From Arthrobacter roseus (GTDB lineage Bacteria > Actinomycetota > Actinomycetes > Actinomycetales > Micrococcaceae), in contig NZ_JAFBCU010000001.1 in the NCBI RefSeq assembly GCF_016907875.1, forward strand, positions 1,426,001 to 1,490,000: 64,000 bases of DNA, given 5' to 3'. Both the position numbers and the translations under genes were made by a program. Below the pieces are notes generated by a model. The model was given only the letters and a program-made list of their open reading frames with translations. It searched no databases and had not been told where the DNA came from. Position 1 is the first letter of the stretch. Each line of letters opens with the position of its first letter. This document shows positions 1-9,118 of the stretch, one piece after another.

Positions 1-1
1 C

Positions 2-508
2 GAGAACGGCATTCTGGGCACTGGCCCCTACCCGTCCGAGGACAACGTAGACCCGGACTTGATCAATGCCGGCAAAGAAACAGTGACTGTCAACAAGGGC
101 GCCTCGTTCTTTGATTCCGCATTATCCTTCGGGATGGTGCGTGGAGGGCACGTTGATGTTGCTGTCCTGGGGGCCATGGAAGTTGCGGCCAACGGTGATC
201 TCGCCAACTGGATGGTTCCCGGAAAAATGGTCAAGGGGATGGGTGGCGCCATGGACCTGGTATTCGGTGCAAAACAACTGATCATCATGATGGAGCACGT
301 AGACCGCAAGGGGAAGCCCAAGATTTTAGTGGAGTGCACACTGCCCTTGACGGGACGGGGATGCGTGAATCGAATTATTACGGATATGGCCGTGATAGAC
401 GTCGCGGCAGATGGTAGCGGTCTTACCCTGCGTGAAACGGCACCTGGTGTCAGCGTAGATGACGTCATTGCGGCTACGGGTGCGGACTTGGAGGTTCAGC
501 TGACGTGA
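2..508 (+). CDS. 3-oxoacid CoA-transferase subunit B (5' partial)
   Basis: This is the C-terminal 168 residues of the beta subunit of a two-subunit CoA-transferase, which moves CoA between carboxylic acids through an enzyme-glutamyl-CoA thioester. The window opens inside the gene. The first complete codon (gag, 2-4) is the E of the E-N-G motif, whose glutamate is catalytic in the family, so the start and the residues before it lie outside. Also visible are the GGAMDL stretch and the [11 protein letters not shown] motif near the end. The stop overlaps the next start by four bases (GTGA), so translation is probably coupled. The following MaoC and CitE-like genes suggest acyl-CoA or branched-chain acid breakdown. 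The substrate cannot be read from sequence; scoB, pcaJ or atoA types are all possible. Confidence 0.93.
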   Translation, partial: ENGILGTGPYPSEDNVDPDLINAGKETVTVNKGASFFDSALSFGMVRGGHVDVAVLGAMEVAANGDLANWMVPGKMVKGMGGAMDLVFGAKQLIIMMEHVDRKGKPKILVECTLPLTGRGCVNRIITDMAVIDVAADGSGLTLRETAPGVSVDDVIAATGADLEVQLT

Positions 509-1023
509 GTACCAACTCTCGGGACAACGAAGCTCGCAAGGTTGTTGAAGAGCGCGGCCTGTATTTCGATGAGATCGAAATAGAGACCGTCTATGCCCAC
601 AAGCCTGGGCGGACAGTGACGGAAACGGACAACGTCCTGTTCACCACGATGACTATGAATACGCAGGCGCTTCACCTTGACGCAGCGTGGAGTGAGTGCC
701 AGCCTTTTGGCCAGCGGTTGATGAACTCCATGTTTACGCTGGCCACTATGGTGGGGCAGTCCGTTGCACAGTTGACGCAGGGAACAATTGTTGCCCAGCT
801 TGGGCTGACTGACGTGATGTTTCCACATCCGCTCTATCAAGGTGACACGCTATACACGGAGACTGTAGTTACTGCTAAGCGGCTGTCGTCCTCGCGTCCT
901 GGGCAGGGGATTGTGACCATGACCCACACGGGGCGTAACCAGAATGGAACTGTGGTGGCCTCGGCTTCGCGCACATGCCTGATGTGGACCCGTGAGGCGC
1001 ATGTGGAAGGCGCGCAAAAATGA
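505..1023 (+). CDS. MaoC-family (hot-dog fold) acyl-CoA dehydratase
   Basis: A 172-residue MaoC-like protein, a hot-dog-fold hydratase that adds or removes water on enoyl-CoA thioesters in the cytosol. The family pattern is seen in [21 protein letters not shown] (about residues 38-57 with the N..HLD end), where the polar residues form the hydratase site, and in [17 protein letters not shown] further on. The GTG start at 505 overlaps the CoA-transferase stop, and its own stop overlaps the next ATG, so the three genes form one tightly coupled operon. The same trio (CoA-transferase, MaoC protein, CitE-like lyase) is found in the leucine/isovalerate catabolic region of mycobacteria, which supports a role in short branched acyl-CoA turnover; that link is inference. 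Confidence 0.9.
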   Translation: MSTNSRDNEARKVVEERGLYFDEIEIETVYAHKPGRTVTETDNVLFTTMTMNTQALHLDAAWSECQPFGQRLMNSMFTLATMVGQSVAQLTQGTIVAQLGLTDVMFPHPLYQGDTLYTETVVTAKRLSSSRPGQGIVTMTHTGRNQNGTVVASASRTCLMWTREAHVEGAQK

Positions 1024-1835
1024 TGCATAACGCCTTCGGCATGGGTCCCGCCCTGTTGTTCTGCCCAGCTGACCGTCCGGAACGTTATGGAAAGGCCATG
1101 GATCGAGCGGACGCGGTGATCCTGGACCTAGAGGACGCAGTGGCTCCGGAGGACAGGGCGCAGGCAAGAGAATCGCTGGTGGAGAACCCTCTTGATCCTG
1201 AGCGGACCGTGGTGCGCGTCAATGCTCAGGGAACTCCTGACTTTGATCTCGATCTGGCTGCACTGAAGAAAACTGAGTACTCCACGATCATGGTGGCCAA
1301 AGCTGAGGACCCGGGAGCACTTGCTGATCTTGTGCGGTACCGGGTTATCGCACTCTGCGAGACCGCGGCAGGGATCCTGGCTGCACCGCGAATAGCTGAA
1401 GTCAGAAATGTTGTCGGTCTCATGTGGGGTGCTGAAGATCTGGTCGCGTCCCTCGGCGGAACCTCCAGTCGGCACGCTAGCGGCGCATACCGGGACGTTG
1501 CACTGCATTCGCGTTCGAGGGTACTTCTTGCCGCGGGGGCGTTCGCAAAGGTTGCTATCGATTCTGTGTATCTTGATTTCAGGGATCTCGACGGGCTTGG
1601 TGAAGAAGCCCGCGATGCTGTTGCATCAGGCTTCGGGGCCAAGGCATGCATCCATCCTGGCCAGGCCGAGACAGTGAGAAATGCTTACCAGCCGACGCCG
1701 GATGAGGCTGATTATGCTCGGCGGATCCTGGCTGCAGCGGAAGGTCACGGGGGAGTGTTTCAGTTGGATGGCCGGATGGTTGACGGTCCCGTTCTTCGCC
1801 ATGCTGAAGCGACCGTTCGCCGCGTCCGCCCCTGA
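1020..1835 (+). CDS. HpcH/HpaI aldolase, CitE-like CoA-ester lyase
   Basis: A 271-residue TIM-barrel protein of the citrate lyase beta-subunit-like family (HpcH/HpaI superfamily), which cleaves or hydrolyses beta-hydroxyacyl-CoA esters using Mg2+. Motifs include LFCPADRPERYGKA near the N-terminus, ILDLEDAVAPEDR (about 36-48, metal and substrate binding), CETAAGIL, WGAEDL (aspartate for metal) and KACIHPGQ near the end. No citrate lyase alpha or gamma genes are near, so it is a stand-alone CitE-like enzyme (malyl-CoA, methylmalyl-CoA or similar) and not part of citrate lyase. ATG codons at 1020 and 1023 are both possible; the first overlaps the upstream stop as ATGA. Confidence 0.9.
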   Translation: MMHNAFGMGPALLFCPADRPERYGKAMDRADAVILDLEDAVAPEDRAQARESLVENPLDPERTVVRVNAQGTPDFDLDLAALKKTEYSTIMVAKAEDPGALADLVRYRVIALCETAAGILAAPRIAEVRNVVGLMWGAEDLVASLGGTSSRHASGAYRDVALHSRSRVLLAAGAFAKVAIDSVYLDFRDLDGLGEEARDAVASGFGAKACIHPGQAETVRNAYQPTPDEADYARRILAAAEGHGGVFQLDGRMVDGPVLRHAEATVRRVRP

Positions 1836-1884
1836 GATAGGCTTACCGGGCACAAATTCGCGCTGCTGAACGTTTGGGATCATT

Positions 1885-3228
1885 GTGACCGTATTGCTTT
1901 TTGTTCTGGGAGTCCTCGCTGTCGTTGTCGGCGTGGCCGTGTCGATTGCCCTGCACGAGATCGGGCATCTGGTACCGGCGAAGGCGTTCGGTGTCCGGGT
2001 CGCGCAGTACATGATCGGTTTCGGTCCCACCATCTGGTCGCGGCGCCGAGGCGAGACCGAGTACGGGATCAAGGCGATCCCGGCGGGCGGATACGTCTCC
2101 ATGATCGGCATGTTTCCGCCAGCCCGGGACAATGAGTCCAGGGTCCGCCAGTCCAGCACCGGTGTATTTCAGCAGTTGAGTGCGGACGCACGGGCGGTCG
2201 CCGCCGAGCAGCTGATGCCCGGCGATGAGAACCGGGTTTTTTACAAGCTGGCCGTGTGGAAGCGGATCGTCATCATGTTGGGTGGCCCCGTAATGAATCT
2301 GCTGATTGGCATCGTTCTCTTCGCCGTATTGATCATGGGCTTCGGGTCTCCTCAGGCAACCACCACGATCTCCAGTGTGTCGGAGTGTGTGATTCCCCTC
2401 AGCCAGCAGACGGAAACAGGGCAGACCTCGTGTGGTCCCGGGGATCCGAAAGCGCCTGCTTCCGCCGCTGGACTACAGCCCGGGGACACCATTGTCGCGT
2501 TTGATGGAAAACCTGTGAAGACGTGGCAAGGTATGTCCGCGCGGATCCGTGAAGCTGCTGGAGAAACGGTGGCTCTGTCGGTGGTGCGCGATGGCCAGCG
2601 GATTAATACCGAGATCACGCCGCTGCTGACGCAACGTCCCATTCCTGACAGTGACGGCCAACCGGTCGTGGATGAGGCCGGGCAGGCCGTTATGCGAGAA
2701 GTCGGTTTCATCGGTGTGGGCGCCAAAGAGGAACTGGTTCCGCAGCCTGCCAGCAAGGTCATGCCTGCCGTGGGCGAGAGTTTGGCTGGAGTCACCGGCG
2801 TCGTGCTTCATCTGCCGCAGCGGGTTGTAGAGGTGGGGCAGGCGGCATTCTCAGATGCGCCTCGGGACCCTAATGGGCCTATCAGCGTGGTGGGGGTGGG
2901 ACGGATCGCCGGTGAGGTCTCTGCGATGGAGGAGATTCCCTTTGAGTCTCGGGCTGCGTATCTCGTGGGACTTGTTGGTGGAGTAAATCTGGCACTATTC
3001 GTATTCAACTTGATTCCGCTGCTACCGCTGGACGGAGGCCACGTAGCGGGTGCCTTGTGGGAGGCTGTGAGACGCGGTTTCGCCAAGCTTTTCAACCGGC
3101 CAGATCCGGGTCCCTTTGACATGGCGAAACTACTTCCGCTGACCTACGCTGTGGCTATTCTGATTCTGGGGATGGGTGCGTTGCTGATTTATGCTGACAT
3201 CGTGAAGCCGGTGAACATTTTTGGTTGA
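1885..3228 (+). CDS. rip1: Site-2 intramembrane metalloprotease (Rip1/RseP, M50)
   Basis: A 447-residue zinc protease that cuts transmembrane segments of anti-sigma factors and other membrane proteins. The zinc motif HEIGH is at 24-28 in the first membrane helix, followed by LVPAKAFGV; the third zinc ligand is in the LPLDGGH motif (about 380-386) of a late helix; a PDZ domain lies between (GLQPGDTIVAFDG at about 195-207). The GTG start places the HExxH helix directly at the N-terminus, as in relatives. In most actinobacteria this gene sits between dxr and ispG; here it follows citE and precedes a SatD-like gene (see findings). Confidence 0.95.
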   Translation: MTVLLFVLGVLAVVVGVAVSIALHEIGHLVPAKAFGVRVAQYMIGFGPTIWSRRRGETEYGIKAIPAGGYVSMIGMFPPARDNESRVRQSSTGVFQQLSADARAVAAEQLMPGDENRVFYKLAVWKRIVIMLGGPVMNLLIGIVLFAVLIMGFGSPQATTTISSVSECVIPLSQQTETGQTSCGPGDPKAPASAAGLQPGDTIVAFDGKPVKTWQGMSARIREAAGETVALSVVRDGQRINTEITPLLTQRPIPDSDGQPVVDEAGQAVMREVGFIGVGAKEELVPQPASKVMPAVGESLAGVTGVVLHLPQRVVEVGQAAFSDAPRDPNGPISVVGVGRIAGEVSAMEEIPFESRAAYLVGLVGGVNLALFVFNLIPLLPLDGGHVAGALWEAVRRGFAKLFNRPDPGPFDMAKLLPLTYAVAILILGMGALLIYADIVKPVNIFG

Positions 3229-3261
3229 TGATCGAACATCATCCATTAATGATTGTGTTTT

Positions 3262-3290
3262 ATGAAACAACCTAATAAGGTTTACTTATG
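3262..3290 (+). promoter_or_regulatory. AT-rich promoter with small dyad before the SatD-like gene
   Basis: The 59 bases between rip1 and the SatD-like ATG at 3288 are clearly richer in A and T than their surroundings. They hold an inverted repeat AACCT-AATA-AGGTT at 3269-3282, ending five bases before the start codon. No Shine-Dalgarno sequence is visible, so transcription may begin at or very near the ATG. The dyad could be the operator for the helix-turn-helix protein encoded just downstream; this is inference. Confidence 0.35.
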
Positions 3291-3890
3291 TTTGTCATGA
3301 CCATCGATCAACAGAATAGTCGGAACTCGTCGGACGACGTCCCGCTCCTTCTGACTAAACTGAGCGCCGTGGAGACCATCTTGCACTTTGAACGCACGGT
3401 CGGTGATGAAATTCAGGGTGTCCTGAATTCGGCGCAGAGTGTCATCGAAGCAGCTTTCACTGCACTGAGAATGGGGAACTGGCATATTGGAATCGGTGTC
3501 GGAAAAATTTCCCTGCCGATGCCTGAGAACACCCGAGAAGCTGGTGGCACAGCGTTCATTGCGGCAAGAGGAGCGGTCGAGCGTGCCAAAAAATCCGGAA
3601 ACCGAGTTCCGTTGGCAGTCGCAGGTTCTGAGAATGCGGCAGATGCCGAAGCGGTTCTGGTCCTGATCGGCGCACTAGTCACTGACAGGAGTGAGTCTGA
3701 ATGGCGCGTGCTGGACCTGATCAGCCCGGGTGTTCGAGGGGGTCAGACTGCCGCAGCGGCAACTCTCGGCATTTCTCCGCAGGCGGTCAGCAAGGCTGTC
3801 CGGAGGTCGGGCTGGCAGGAAGAATGGGCAGCCCGTCCTGCTGCCGAGTACCTCCTCCAGAGGGCCGAAACTGAAAGCCGAGAAAGCTGA
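3288..3890 (+). CDS. SatD-like protein with C-terminal helix-turn-helix
   Basis: A 200-residue protein resembling the SatD family first noted in streptococcal acid-tolerance operons; its biochemical role is unknown. Features are the N-terminal IDQQNSR segment (6-12), FERTVGDEIQG (34-44, the family's G-D-E-x-Q-G core), HIGIGVG and GGTAFIAARGAVERA in the middle. A C-terminal helix-turn-helix follows, AAAATLGISPQAVSKAVRRS (about 160-180), like that of a transposon- or MarR-type regulator. It is directly joined (no gap) to a small membrane protein gene. A sensor/regulator pair is plausible; a nucleotide-binding or enzyme role for the first domain cannot be excluded. Confidence 0.65.
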   Translation: MFVMTIDQQNSRNSSDDVPLLLTKLSAVETILHFERTVGDEIQGVLNSAQSVIEAAFTALRMGNWHIGIGVGKISLPMPENTREAGGTAFIAARGAVERAKKSGNRVPLAVAGSENAADAEAVLVLIGALVTDRSESEWRVLDLISPGVRGGQTAAAATLGISPQAVSKAVRRSGWQEEWAARPAAEYLLQRAETESRES

Positions 3891-4319
3891 ATGGAAATTC
3901 TCATCATTATCCTTGCTCTCCTGTTTGCAGGGATAGGAGGGTGGCCAGTTGCTGCGGCGATCCTCCGGGGCGCGGGCAACGTGAGTACATCAAACCCACT
4001 TGAGAGAGATGCGGAGAAACACACGCCGCGTCAGGCCCAGGACAGTCCGGCAGGGGAGCAGGACATAACGCCGGTTCAGGCCAGCAGCATCCTGCGTGGT
4101 GGACTTGTCATAGGGATACTTGAACGCCTTTGCGTTGCCTTTGCAGTATTGACGGGCGAATCCGTTGCCATCGCGTACGTTATCGCGATCAAGGGACTTG
4201 GGCGGTACCCCGAATTGAGGGAGACTCCCGGGGCGTCCGAGCGCTTCATTATCGGCACCCTCGCCTCCCTGTTATGGGCGGTCGCCGTGACTGCGCCGGT
4301 CCGGATCTGGTTTTTGTAA
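3891..4319 (+). CDS. Small membrane protein, DUF3307-like C-terminal half
   Basis: A 142-residue membrane protein with an N-terminal helix (residues 2-27), a polar loop (about 30-65) and two further hydrophobic helices. The C-terminal half, with GILERLCVAFAVL, AYVIAIKGLGRYPEL and FIIGTLASLLWAVAV, resembles the end of DUF3307 proteins, which are often encoded next to SatD-family genes. It starts with an ATG immediately after the SatD-like stop, so the two are almost certainly one transcript. Function is unknown; pairing with the upstream regulator suggests a membrane partner. Similarity is from memory of the family pattern and should be treated as moderate. Confidence 0.6.
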   Translation: MEILIIILALLFAGIGGWPVAAAILRGAGNVSTSNPLERDAEKHTPRQAQDSPAGEQDITPVQASSILRGGLVIGILERLCVAFAVLTGESVAIAYVIAIKGLGRYPELRETPGASERFIIGTLASLLWAVAVTAPVRIWFL

Positions 4320-4360
4320 CAGAGACTGCATTGAAGGGTTTCGCTCAGTATGGTGGAACC

Positions 4361-4651
4361 ATGAACGTTTTCGCCGTCGAGTATACCTACAGCTCCCAAA
4401 CATCCTTGGTTAGAGATGAACATCGCCCAGCACACCGCAGTTGGCTACTCGCACAAGAAGGTGAGGGGCATGTTCTCAGCGCGGGGGCATATGCAGACGG
4501 GACTGGTGCTCTGCTAGTCCTTCTGGGGGAATCAGAAGAGGCCATCAGTGAGCTGCTTGAGCAGGACCCATTCGCGATCGAAGGTGGAATTGCTGGAGTG
4601 AAAATTACCAAGTGGAAGCCGGTTATAGGCGCATTCGTAGACAAAGCCTGA
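4361..4651 (+). CDS. YciI-family protein
   Basis: A 96-residue protein with the YciI (dimeric alpha+beta barrel, ferredoxin-like) pattern: FAVEYTY at the start, RDEHRPAHRSWL (about 18-29, with the conserved R.HR..H), LSAGAYADGTGALLVL in the middle and EQDPFAIEGG.AGVKITKWKPV near the end. Family members are small cytosolic proteins, some acting as hydrolases or lyases on chlorinated or muconate-like compounds, but most have no known substrate. ATG at 4361 was chosen because it begins the family's first strand; upstream in-frame codons would add a segment without similarity. It lies between the SatD-like pair and a GNAT gene. Confidence 0.8.
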   Translation: MNVFAVEYTYSSQTSLVRDEHRPAHRSWLLAQEGEGHVLSAGAYADGTGALLVLLGESEEAISELLEQDPFAIEGGIAGVKITKWKPVIGAFVDKA

Positions 4652-4696
4652 GCGACGCCATGACAGCCCATCCGAAAGCTTGAGGGAGCAAGTCGT

Positions 4697-5614
4697 ATGG
4701 CAAAAATACTTGCCGGGGACATCCCGTGGAGGCACCGGCCGGACAGGAGGACGCACGACCGCCGTCGTCGTCCGCTTGTCAGGAATCTTGTCGACGCTGA
4801 CACACCGCAGCTGGCAGAGTTGGTGGACCGTGATCCTTCCACCAATGTATTCATCGCTTCCCAGCTTGAAATGGCAGGTACAGCAGCAGTCCAGACGTTC
4901 ATCGGTGCCCAGATCCTGGGAGTATTCGAGCCGGATGGAACACTCAGGTCTGCCTGCTGGGCCGGGGCTAACATTGTCCCGGTGGGGATTGGACCATCGT
5001 CGGGGGATGGGGAACTGATCGGAGACCACCTCGGCCGTTCCGGAAGACGTTTCTCCTCGATTTTCGGGCAAGCGGAGGCAGTGGCTGCCATTTGGTCGGC
5101 CTTGAAACCTTATGCCCCGGAGCCATTCGCACTCAGACCCAACCAGCCGTTCATGCAGGCACTTCATCCGCCGTCAGTTGAGCCGGCAGCTGGGCTTCGC
5201 TTCACTGACCCCAGCGAACTCGAGCTGCTCCTACCGGCGTGCGTGACGATGTTTGAGGAAGAGGTCGGATATTCACCCTACCTGGGCGGGGAAGAACACT
5301 ACCGGAAGCGGGTGGAATGGCTCATCCGCCAGCGTCACTCGCTCGTGGATGTGGACGATGCCGGATCGGTCTTGTTCAAAGCAGAATTCGGGACGGTGTC
5401 AACAAAAGCCGTACAGATACAGGGTGTCTGGATCAATCACCACTACCGCGGCCGAGGATTGAGCGCGGGTTATATGGCTGGCGTCGCGGCGATCGCCGCA
5501 CAAACCGCACCGCTGGTCAGCCTCTATGTCAACAGTTACAACGAGCGGGCGATTGCAGCGTATCGGGCTGCCGGATTTGAACAGACCGGAACGTTCGCGA
5601 CCATCCTCTTTTAA
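4697..5614 (+). CDS. GNAT-family N-acetyltransferase (DUF4081 type)
   Basis: A 305-residue protein with two parts: an N-terminal actinobacterial domain (DUF4081-like, about 25-150: [22 protein letters not shown]) and a C-terminal GNAT domain (about 170-305). In the latter, [19 protein letters not shown] forms the acetyl-CoA pyrophosphate loop (R-G-R-G-L-S) and [18 protein letters not shown] the C-terminal signature. It transfers an acetyl group from acetyl-CoA to an unknown acceptor. Orthologues lie just downstream of rip1/ispG in many actinobacteria, as here. The first 25 residues are unusually rich in Arg and His; the ATG at 4697 has AGGGAG nine bases upstream. Confidence 0.9.
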   Translation: MAKILAGDIPWRHRPDRRTHDRRRRPLVRNLVDADTPQLAELVDRDPSTNVFIASQLEMAGTAAVQTFIGAQILGVFEPDGTLRSACWAGANIVPVGIGPSSGDGELIGDHLGRSGRRFSSIFGQAEAVAAIWSALKPYAPEPFALRPNQPFMQALHPPSVEPAAGLRFTDPSELELLLPACVTMFEEEVGYSPYLGGEEHYRKRVEWLIRQRHSLVDVDDAGSVLFKAEFGTVSTKAVQIQGVWINHHYRGRGLSAGYMAGVAAIAAQTAPLVSLYVNSYNERAIAAYRAAGFEQTGTFATILF

Positions 5615-5753
5615 AGTTCAGCCCAACGACGTGAAATGCCCCGATGGAATCGTGTGCGACGGCCGTCGTCAGCTACATTGGTACGAGTCCCTCATGCCCC
5701 CGGCGCCGTCCCGCCCGGCGGCTGTCGCGTTGCTCGTAGAACGGATTCCGCCC

Positions 5754-7556
5754 GTGGTCCTTCGCTTTTCTCAGCTTTTCTTGCGCACATTGCGCGATAA
5801 CCCGGCCGAAGCCGAGGTCGCCAGCCACAGATTGCTGGTCCGTGCCGGTTATATCCGACGTGCCGCCCCCGGAATCTACTCCTGGCTGCCCCTCGGTCTG
5901 AAGGTTTTGGCCAAAGTTGAGGCAATCATCCGTGAGGAGATGCTGGCCATTGGCGCACAGGAAGTGCATTTTCCGGCGCTACTGCCGAAAGAGCCCTACG
6001 AGGCGACCAACCGGTGGTCTGAGTACGGCGACGGACTCTTCAGGCTGAAGGATCGAAAAGACGCGGACTACCTTCTGGCGCCAACGCATGAAGAAATGTT
6101 CACGCTTCTGGTCAAGGATCTTTACAACTCCTACAAAGATCTTCCTGTCACCCTTTTTCAAATACAGGCCAAGTATCGGGACGAGGCGCGTCCGCGTGCC
6201 GGTTTGCTCCGTGGGCGCGAGTTCATCATGAAGGATTCCTACTCCTTTGACATGGACGACGACGGCCTTGAGGCCAGCTACCAAGCCCATCGGGCAGCGT
6301 ATATTCGCATCTTTGAACGACTAGGTATGGAAATCGTGATCGTGTCTGCGGTGTCTGGTGCCATGGGCGGTTCCAAGAGCGAAGAGTTCCTGCATCCAAC
6401 GCAGATTGGTGAAGATACTTTCGTACGTTCCCAGGGCGGTTACGCCGCGAATGTCGAAGCAGTGACGTCTATCGTCCCGGAAGATATCGATTTTTCGGAC
6501 GCTCCTGCTGCTGAAGTGGCGGACACACCGGACACTCCGACCATTGACACCCTGATTGCAGCGGCCAATGATATTCGCTCCAAAGGTGACCGTGTCTGGA
6601 CTGCAGCAGATACGTTGAAGAACGTTGTGTTGTCGGTTGTCCTGCCCGACGGCGGACGGCAACTTGTTGTTATCGGCGTCCCGGGTGACCGCAGCGTTGA
6701 TCTCAAGCGTGTCGAGGCGAATATCGGAGCCCATCTGCCGTTTGACGGTGATTTGCAGGTGGAACAGGCATCGGACCAGGATCTCAAGCGCCATCTTGGC
6801 CTCGTCAAGGGTTATATCGGTCCGGGCCTCAGCGTGGACAGTCGCGTCCTCGGCGTTCAGGGCAGCACCGGCATCCTTTACCTCGTGGATCCACACGTCG
6901 TGAACGGTACAACGTGGATTACCGGAGCAAATATTCGGGGCAAGCATGTTTTTGGGCTCGTTGCTGGCCGTGACTTCGAATGGGATGGCACCATCGAGGC
7001 CGTGGAGGTTCGCGAGGGAGACCTTGCGCCCGACGGTTCCGGGCCACTGGAATCGGCACGAGGTATAGAAATGGGCCATATTTTCCAGTTGGGGCGCAAG
7101 TACGCCGAGGCATTGCACCTGAACGTACTCGACCGAAACGGTAAGTTGTCCACTGTCACCATGGGTTCTTACGGGGTCGGAGTCACAAGGGCGGTGGCAG
7201 CGCTAGCTGAATCAAACCATGACGACCGAGGCCTCATCTGGCCGCGAAGTGTTGCGCCGGCCGACGTTCATCTGGTTGCCGCTGGGCGCGGAGATGAGGT
7301 TTTCGAGGCCGCGGCCACCATCGCCAGCGATCTCGAAGCGGCCGGTTTAGAAGTCATTTACGACGATCGGGAGAAGGTGTCACCGGGAGTCAAATTCGGT
7401 GATGCCGAATTGATCGGTGTGCCGACCATCCTTGTCGTTGGTCGAGGGCTGGTGGATGGAGAGGTCGAAGTCAAGGATCGTAGAACCGGAACGGCGGAGA
7501 ATGTTGCTGTGGAGGACATCGTCGAACACCTGAATCGTGTGGTGCGCGGCGAATAG
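5754..7556 (+). CDS. proS: Prolyl-tRNA synthetase (bacterial type with editing insert)
   Basis: A 600-residue class II aminoacyl-tRNA synthetase that charges tRNA-Pro and edits mischarged Ala-tRNA-Pro. Motif 2 is [16 protein letters not shown] (about 142-157), the YbaK-like editing domain lies between motifs 2 and 3 (about 230-400), motif 3 is GSYGVGVTR (about 471-479) and an anticodon-binding domain closes the protein. GTG at 5754 gives the family N-terminus (V-L-R-F-S-Q-L-F); an in-frame ATG at 5694 would add 20 residues without similarity. The 139 bases before it show the 12-base palindrome CGACGGCCGTCG at about 5658-5669 and no T-box pattern. Confidence 0.96.
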   Translation: MVLRFSQLFLRTLRDNPAEAEVASHRLLVRAGYIRRAAPGIYSWLPLGLKVLAKVEAIIREEMLAIGAQEVHFPALLPKEPYEATNRWSEYGDGLFRLKDRKDADYLLAPTHEEMFTLLVKDLYNSYKDLPVTLFQIQAKYRDEARPRAGLLRGREFIMKDSYSFDMDDDGLEASYQAHRAAYIRIFERLGMEIVIVSAVSGAMGGSKSEEFLHPTQIGEDTFVRSQGGYAANVEAVTSIVPEDIDFSDAPAAEVADTPDTPTIDTLIAAANDIRSKGDRVWTAADTLKNVVLSVVLPDGGRQLVVIGVPGDRSVDLKRVEANIGAHLPFDGDLQVEQASDQDLKRHLGLVKGYIGPGLSVDSRVLGVQGSTGILYLVDPHVVNGTTWITGANIRGKHVFGLVAGRDFEWDGTIEAVEVREGDLAPDGSGPLESARGIEMGHIFQLGRKYAEALHLNVLDRNGKLSTVTMGSYGVGVTRAVAALAESNHDDRGLIWPRSVAPADVHLVAAGRGDEVFEAAATIASDLEAAGLEVIYDDREKVSPGVKFGDAELIGVPTILVVGRGLVDGEVEVKDRRTGTAENVAVEDIVEHLNRVVRGE

Positions 7557-7568
7557 TCGCAACAGTTG

Positions 7569-8372
7569 ATGGCCGGCCTCGACGAGATCACGCTGGCGAC
7601 ACTGCTACTCGTGGTGATCGCGGGGTTCGTCGCAGGCTGGGTGGATGCGGTGGTTGGTGGTGGTGGGCTCATACAGTTGCCGGCCCTGCTCATGGTTCCC
7701 GGAATCAGTCCAATTCAGGCGTTAGCAACTAATAAGCTGGGGTCGATTTTTGGGACGACGACGAGCGCCGTCACGTATTTTCGACGAGCCAGACCGGATT
7801 TAAGGACAGCGCTGCCGATGGCGGGAGTCGCGTTGGTGGGCAGTCTGGGCGGTGCGTTCATGGCGCTCTCACTCCCGCAGTCGGTATTTAAACCTATTAT
7901 TGTGGTGGCCCTGATCCTCGTAGCGATCTTTACGGCTTTCCGGCCCACTGTTGGTACGCTAACCCAACTTCGGCACAAGGGGAGGCGGCATTATTGGATT
8001 GCTGCGCTGATCGGTGGTGTCATCGGTTTCTATGATGGCTTGATCGGGCCTGGCACCGGTTCGTTTTTGGTGATAGCGATGGTGACGCTGCTTGGCTATA
8101 ACTTTCTGGCATCCAGCGCCAAGGCAAAGATCGTTAATATGTTTACCAATGCCGGAGCACTCATGCTGTTCATTCCCAGCGGAACGGTGTTGTGGTCCCT
8201 GGGCCTGATCTTGGGAGCGGCGAATATGCTCGGGGGCTATCTCGGCGCTCGAATGGCGATCACTCGTGGAAGCCGCTTCATCCGCATTATTTTTCTGACC
8301 GTCGTGACAGTTCTGATTATTAGTTTGGGACATGATGTGTGGACGGAGAATTTCCAGTCCACGGGGAATTAG
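7569..8372 (+). CDS. TauE/SafE-family permease (sulfite exporter type)
   Basis: A 267-residue membrane protein with about eight helices in two repeats. Each repeat has the TauE/SafE glycine-rich motif: AGFVAGWVDAVVGGGGLIQLPAL near the N-terminus, with ALATNKLGSIFGTTTSAV after it, and GGVIGFYDGLIGPGTGSFL in the second half, with SAKAKIVNMFTNAGAL after it. The family moves sulfur-containing organic acids, sulfite or other anions across the cytoplasmic membrane; the substrate here is unknown. ATG at 7569 is used (a TTG lies three bases before). It faces the VIT1 gene tail to tail with four bases between the stops. Confidence 0.92.
   Translation: MAGLDEITLATLLLVVIAGFVAGWVDAVVGGGGLIQLPALLMVPGISPIQALATNKLGSIFGTTTSAVTYFRRARPDLRTALPMAGVALVGSLGGAFMALSLPQSVFKPIIVVALILVAIFTAFRPTVGTLTQLRHKGRRHYWIAALIGGVIGFYDGLIGPGTGSFLVIAMVTLLGYNFLASSAKAKIVNMFTNAGALMLFIPSGTVLWSLGLILGAANMLGGYLGARMAITRGSRFIRIIFLTVVTVLIISLGHDVWTENFQSTGN
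8339..8362. terminator. Hairpin at the TauE/VIT1 convergent junction
   Basis: GTGGAC (8339-8344) pairs with GTCCAC (8357-8362), and inside it GGA pairs with TCC around GAATT, with one bulged A. The hairpin lies at the very end of the permease gene between two convergent genes, where a shared terminator would be expected. There is no run of T after it on either strand, so it may only weakly terminate. Confidence 0.3.
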
Positions 8373-8376
8373 CAGA

Positions 8377-9099
8377 TCACACGACTCCGCTGGCATCCAA
8401 AAGGCTACCGATGGCGAAAGTCGCGACGAGCGCAATCGCTCCGCCGATGACCACCCGAACGGATGCCTTTGTCCTGGAGCTGCCGCCGATGACGGCGGAC
8501 GCCCAGCCAGTCAGCGCCAATGCGGCGAGGACTGCGATGAACGTCACCGGCACCCGCCAGCCTTGAGGCGGCAGTAGGATCGCCAGAAGGGGAAGTATGC
8601 CGCCGATGGTAAAGGCGATGGCGGACGCATAGGCAGCGTGCCATGGGCTGACTACATCATTCTGGTCGATGTTCAGCTCCGCCGACAGGTGGGCTTCTAG
8701 GGCGTTGTTGTCCGTCAGCTCTTCGGCAACCTTCCACGCAGTCGCGCTACTCATGCCCTTGGCTTCGTAGATTGCGGCAAGTTCGGCGAGCTCTTCCTCG
8801 GGCTGTTCAAGGAGTTCGCGTCGCTCCTTGTCTATGAGCGCCCGTTGGCTATCGCTTTGGCTGCTCACGGAGACGTATTCGCCCAGAGCCATCGAAATAC
8901 CACCGCCGATCAGTCCTGCGAGACCAGCGGTCAAAATAGGTCCTGTCGCCGTCGTCACTCCGGCAACACCGACCACTATCGCGGCCACGGAAACAATTCC
9001 GTCGTTGGCACCGAGAACCGCCGCGCGCAGCCAGTTGAGACGTTGCGCCATATCGCCTTGATGTGGTTCGTTATCGTGTAGCTTCGGGACGTCCGTCAT
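8377..9099 (-). CDS. VIT1/CCC1-family iron/manganese transporter
   Basis: A 240-residue membrane protein of the vacuolar iron transporter family, which exports or stores Fe2+/Mn2+. It has the hallmark LRAAVLGANDGIVSVAAIVVG (about 22-42) in helix 1, GGISMALGEYVSVSSQ in helix 2, the hydrophilic metal-binding loop rich in Glu (RRELLEQPEEELAELAAIYEAKG, about 90-115) and three C-terminal helices. ATG at 9099 was chosen because it precedes the conserved N-terminal segment; a longer frame to 9261 adds a proline-rich stretch without similarity. It lies 19 bases behind the ferritin-like gene on the same strand, so both are probably co-transcribed. Confidence 0.93.
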   Translation of the reverse strand: MTDVPKLHDNEPHQGDMAQRLNWLRAAVLGANDGIVSVAAIVVGVAGVTTATGPILTAGLAGLIGGGISMALGEYVSVSSQSDSQRALIDKERRELLEQPEEELAELAAIYEAKGMSSATAWKVAEELTDNNALEAHLSAELNIDQNDVVSPWHAAYASAIAFTIGGILPLLAILLPPQGWRVPVTFIAVLAALALTGWASAVIGGSSRTKASVRVVIGGAIALVATFAIGSLLDASGVV

Positions 9100-9118
9100 G
9101 GCACTACATAACCATCGG

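Noticed and set aside
5615-5753. Possible T-box or attenuator before proS
   Set aside because: No T-box consensus or terminator/antiterminator pair is visible; only a 12-base palindrome.
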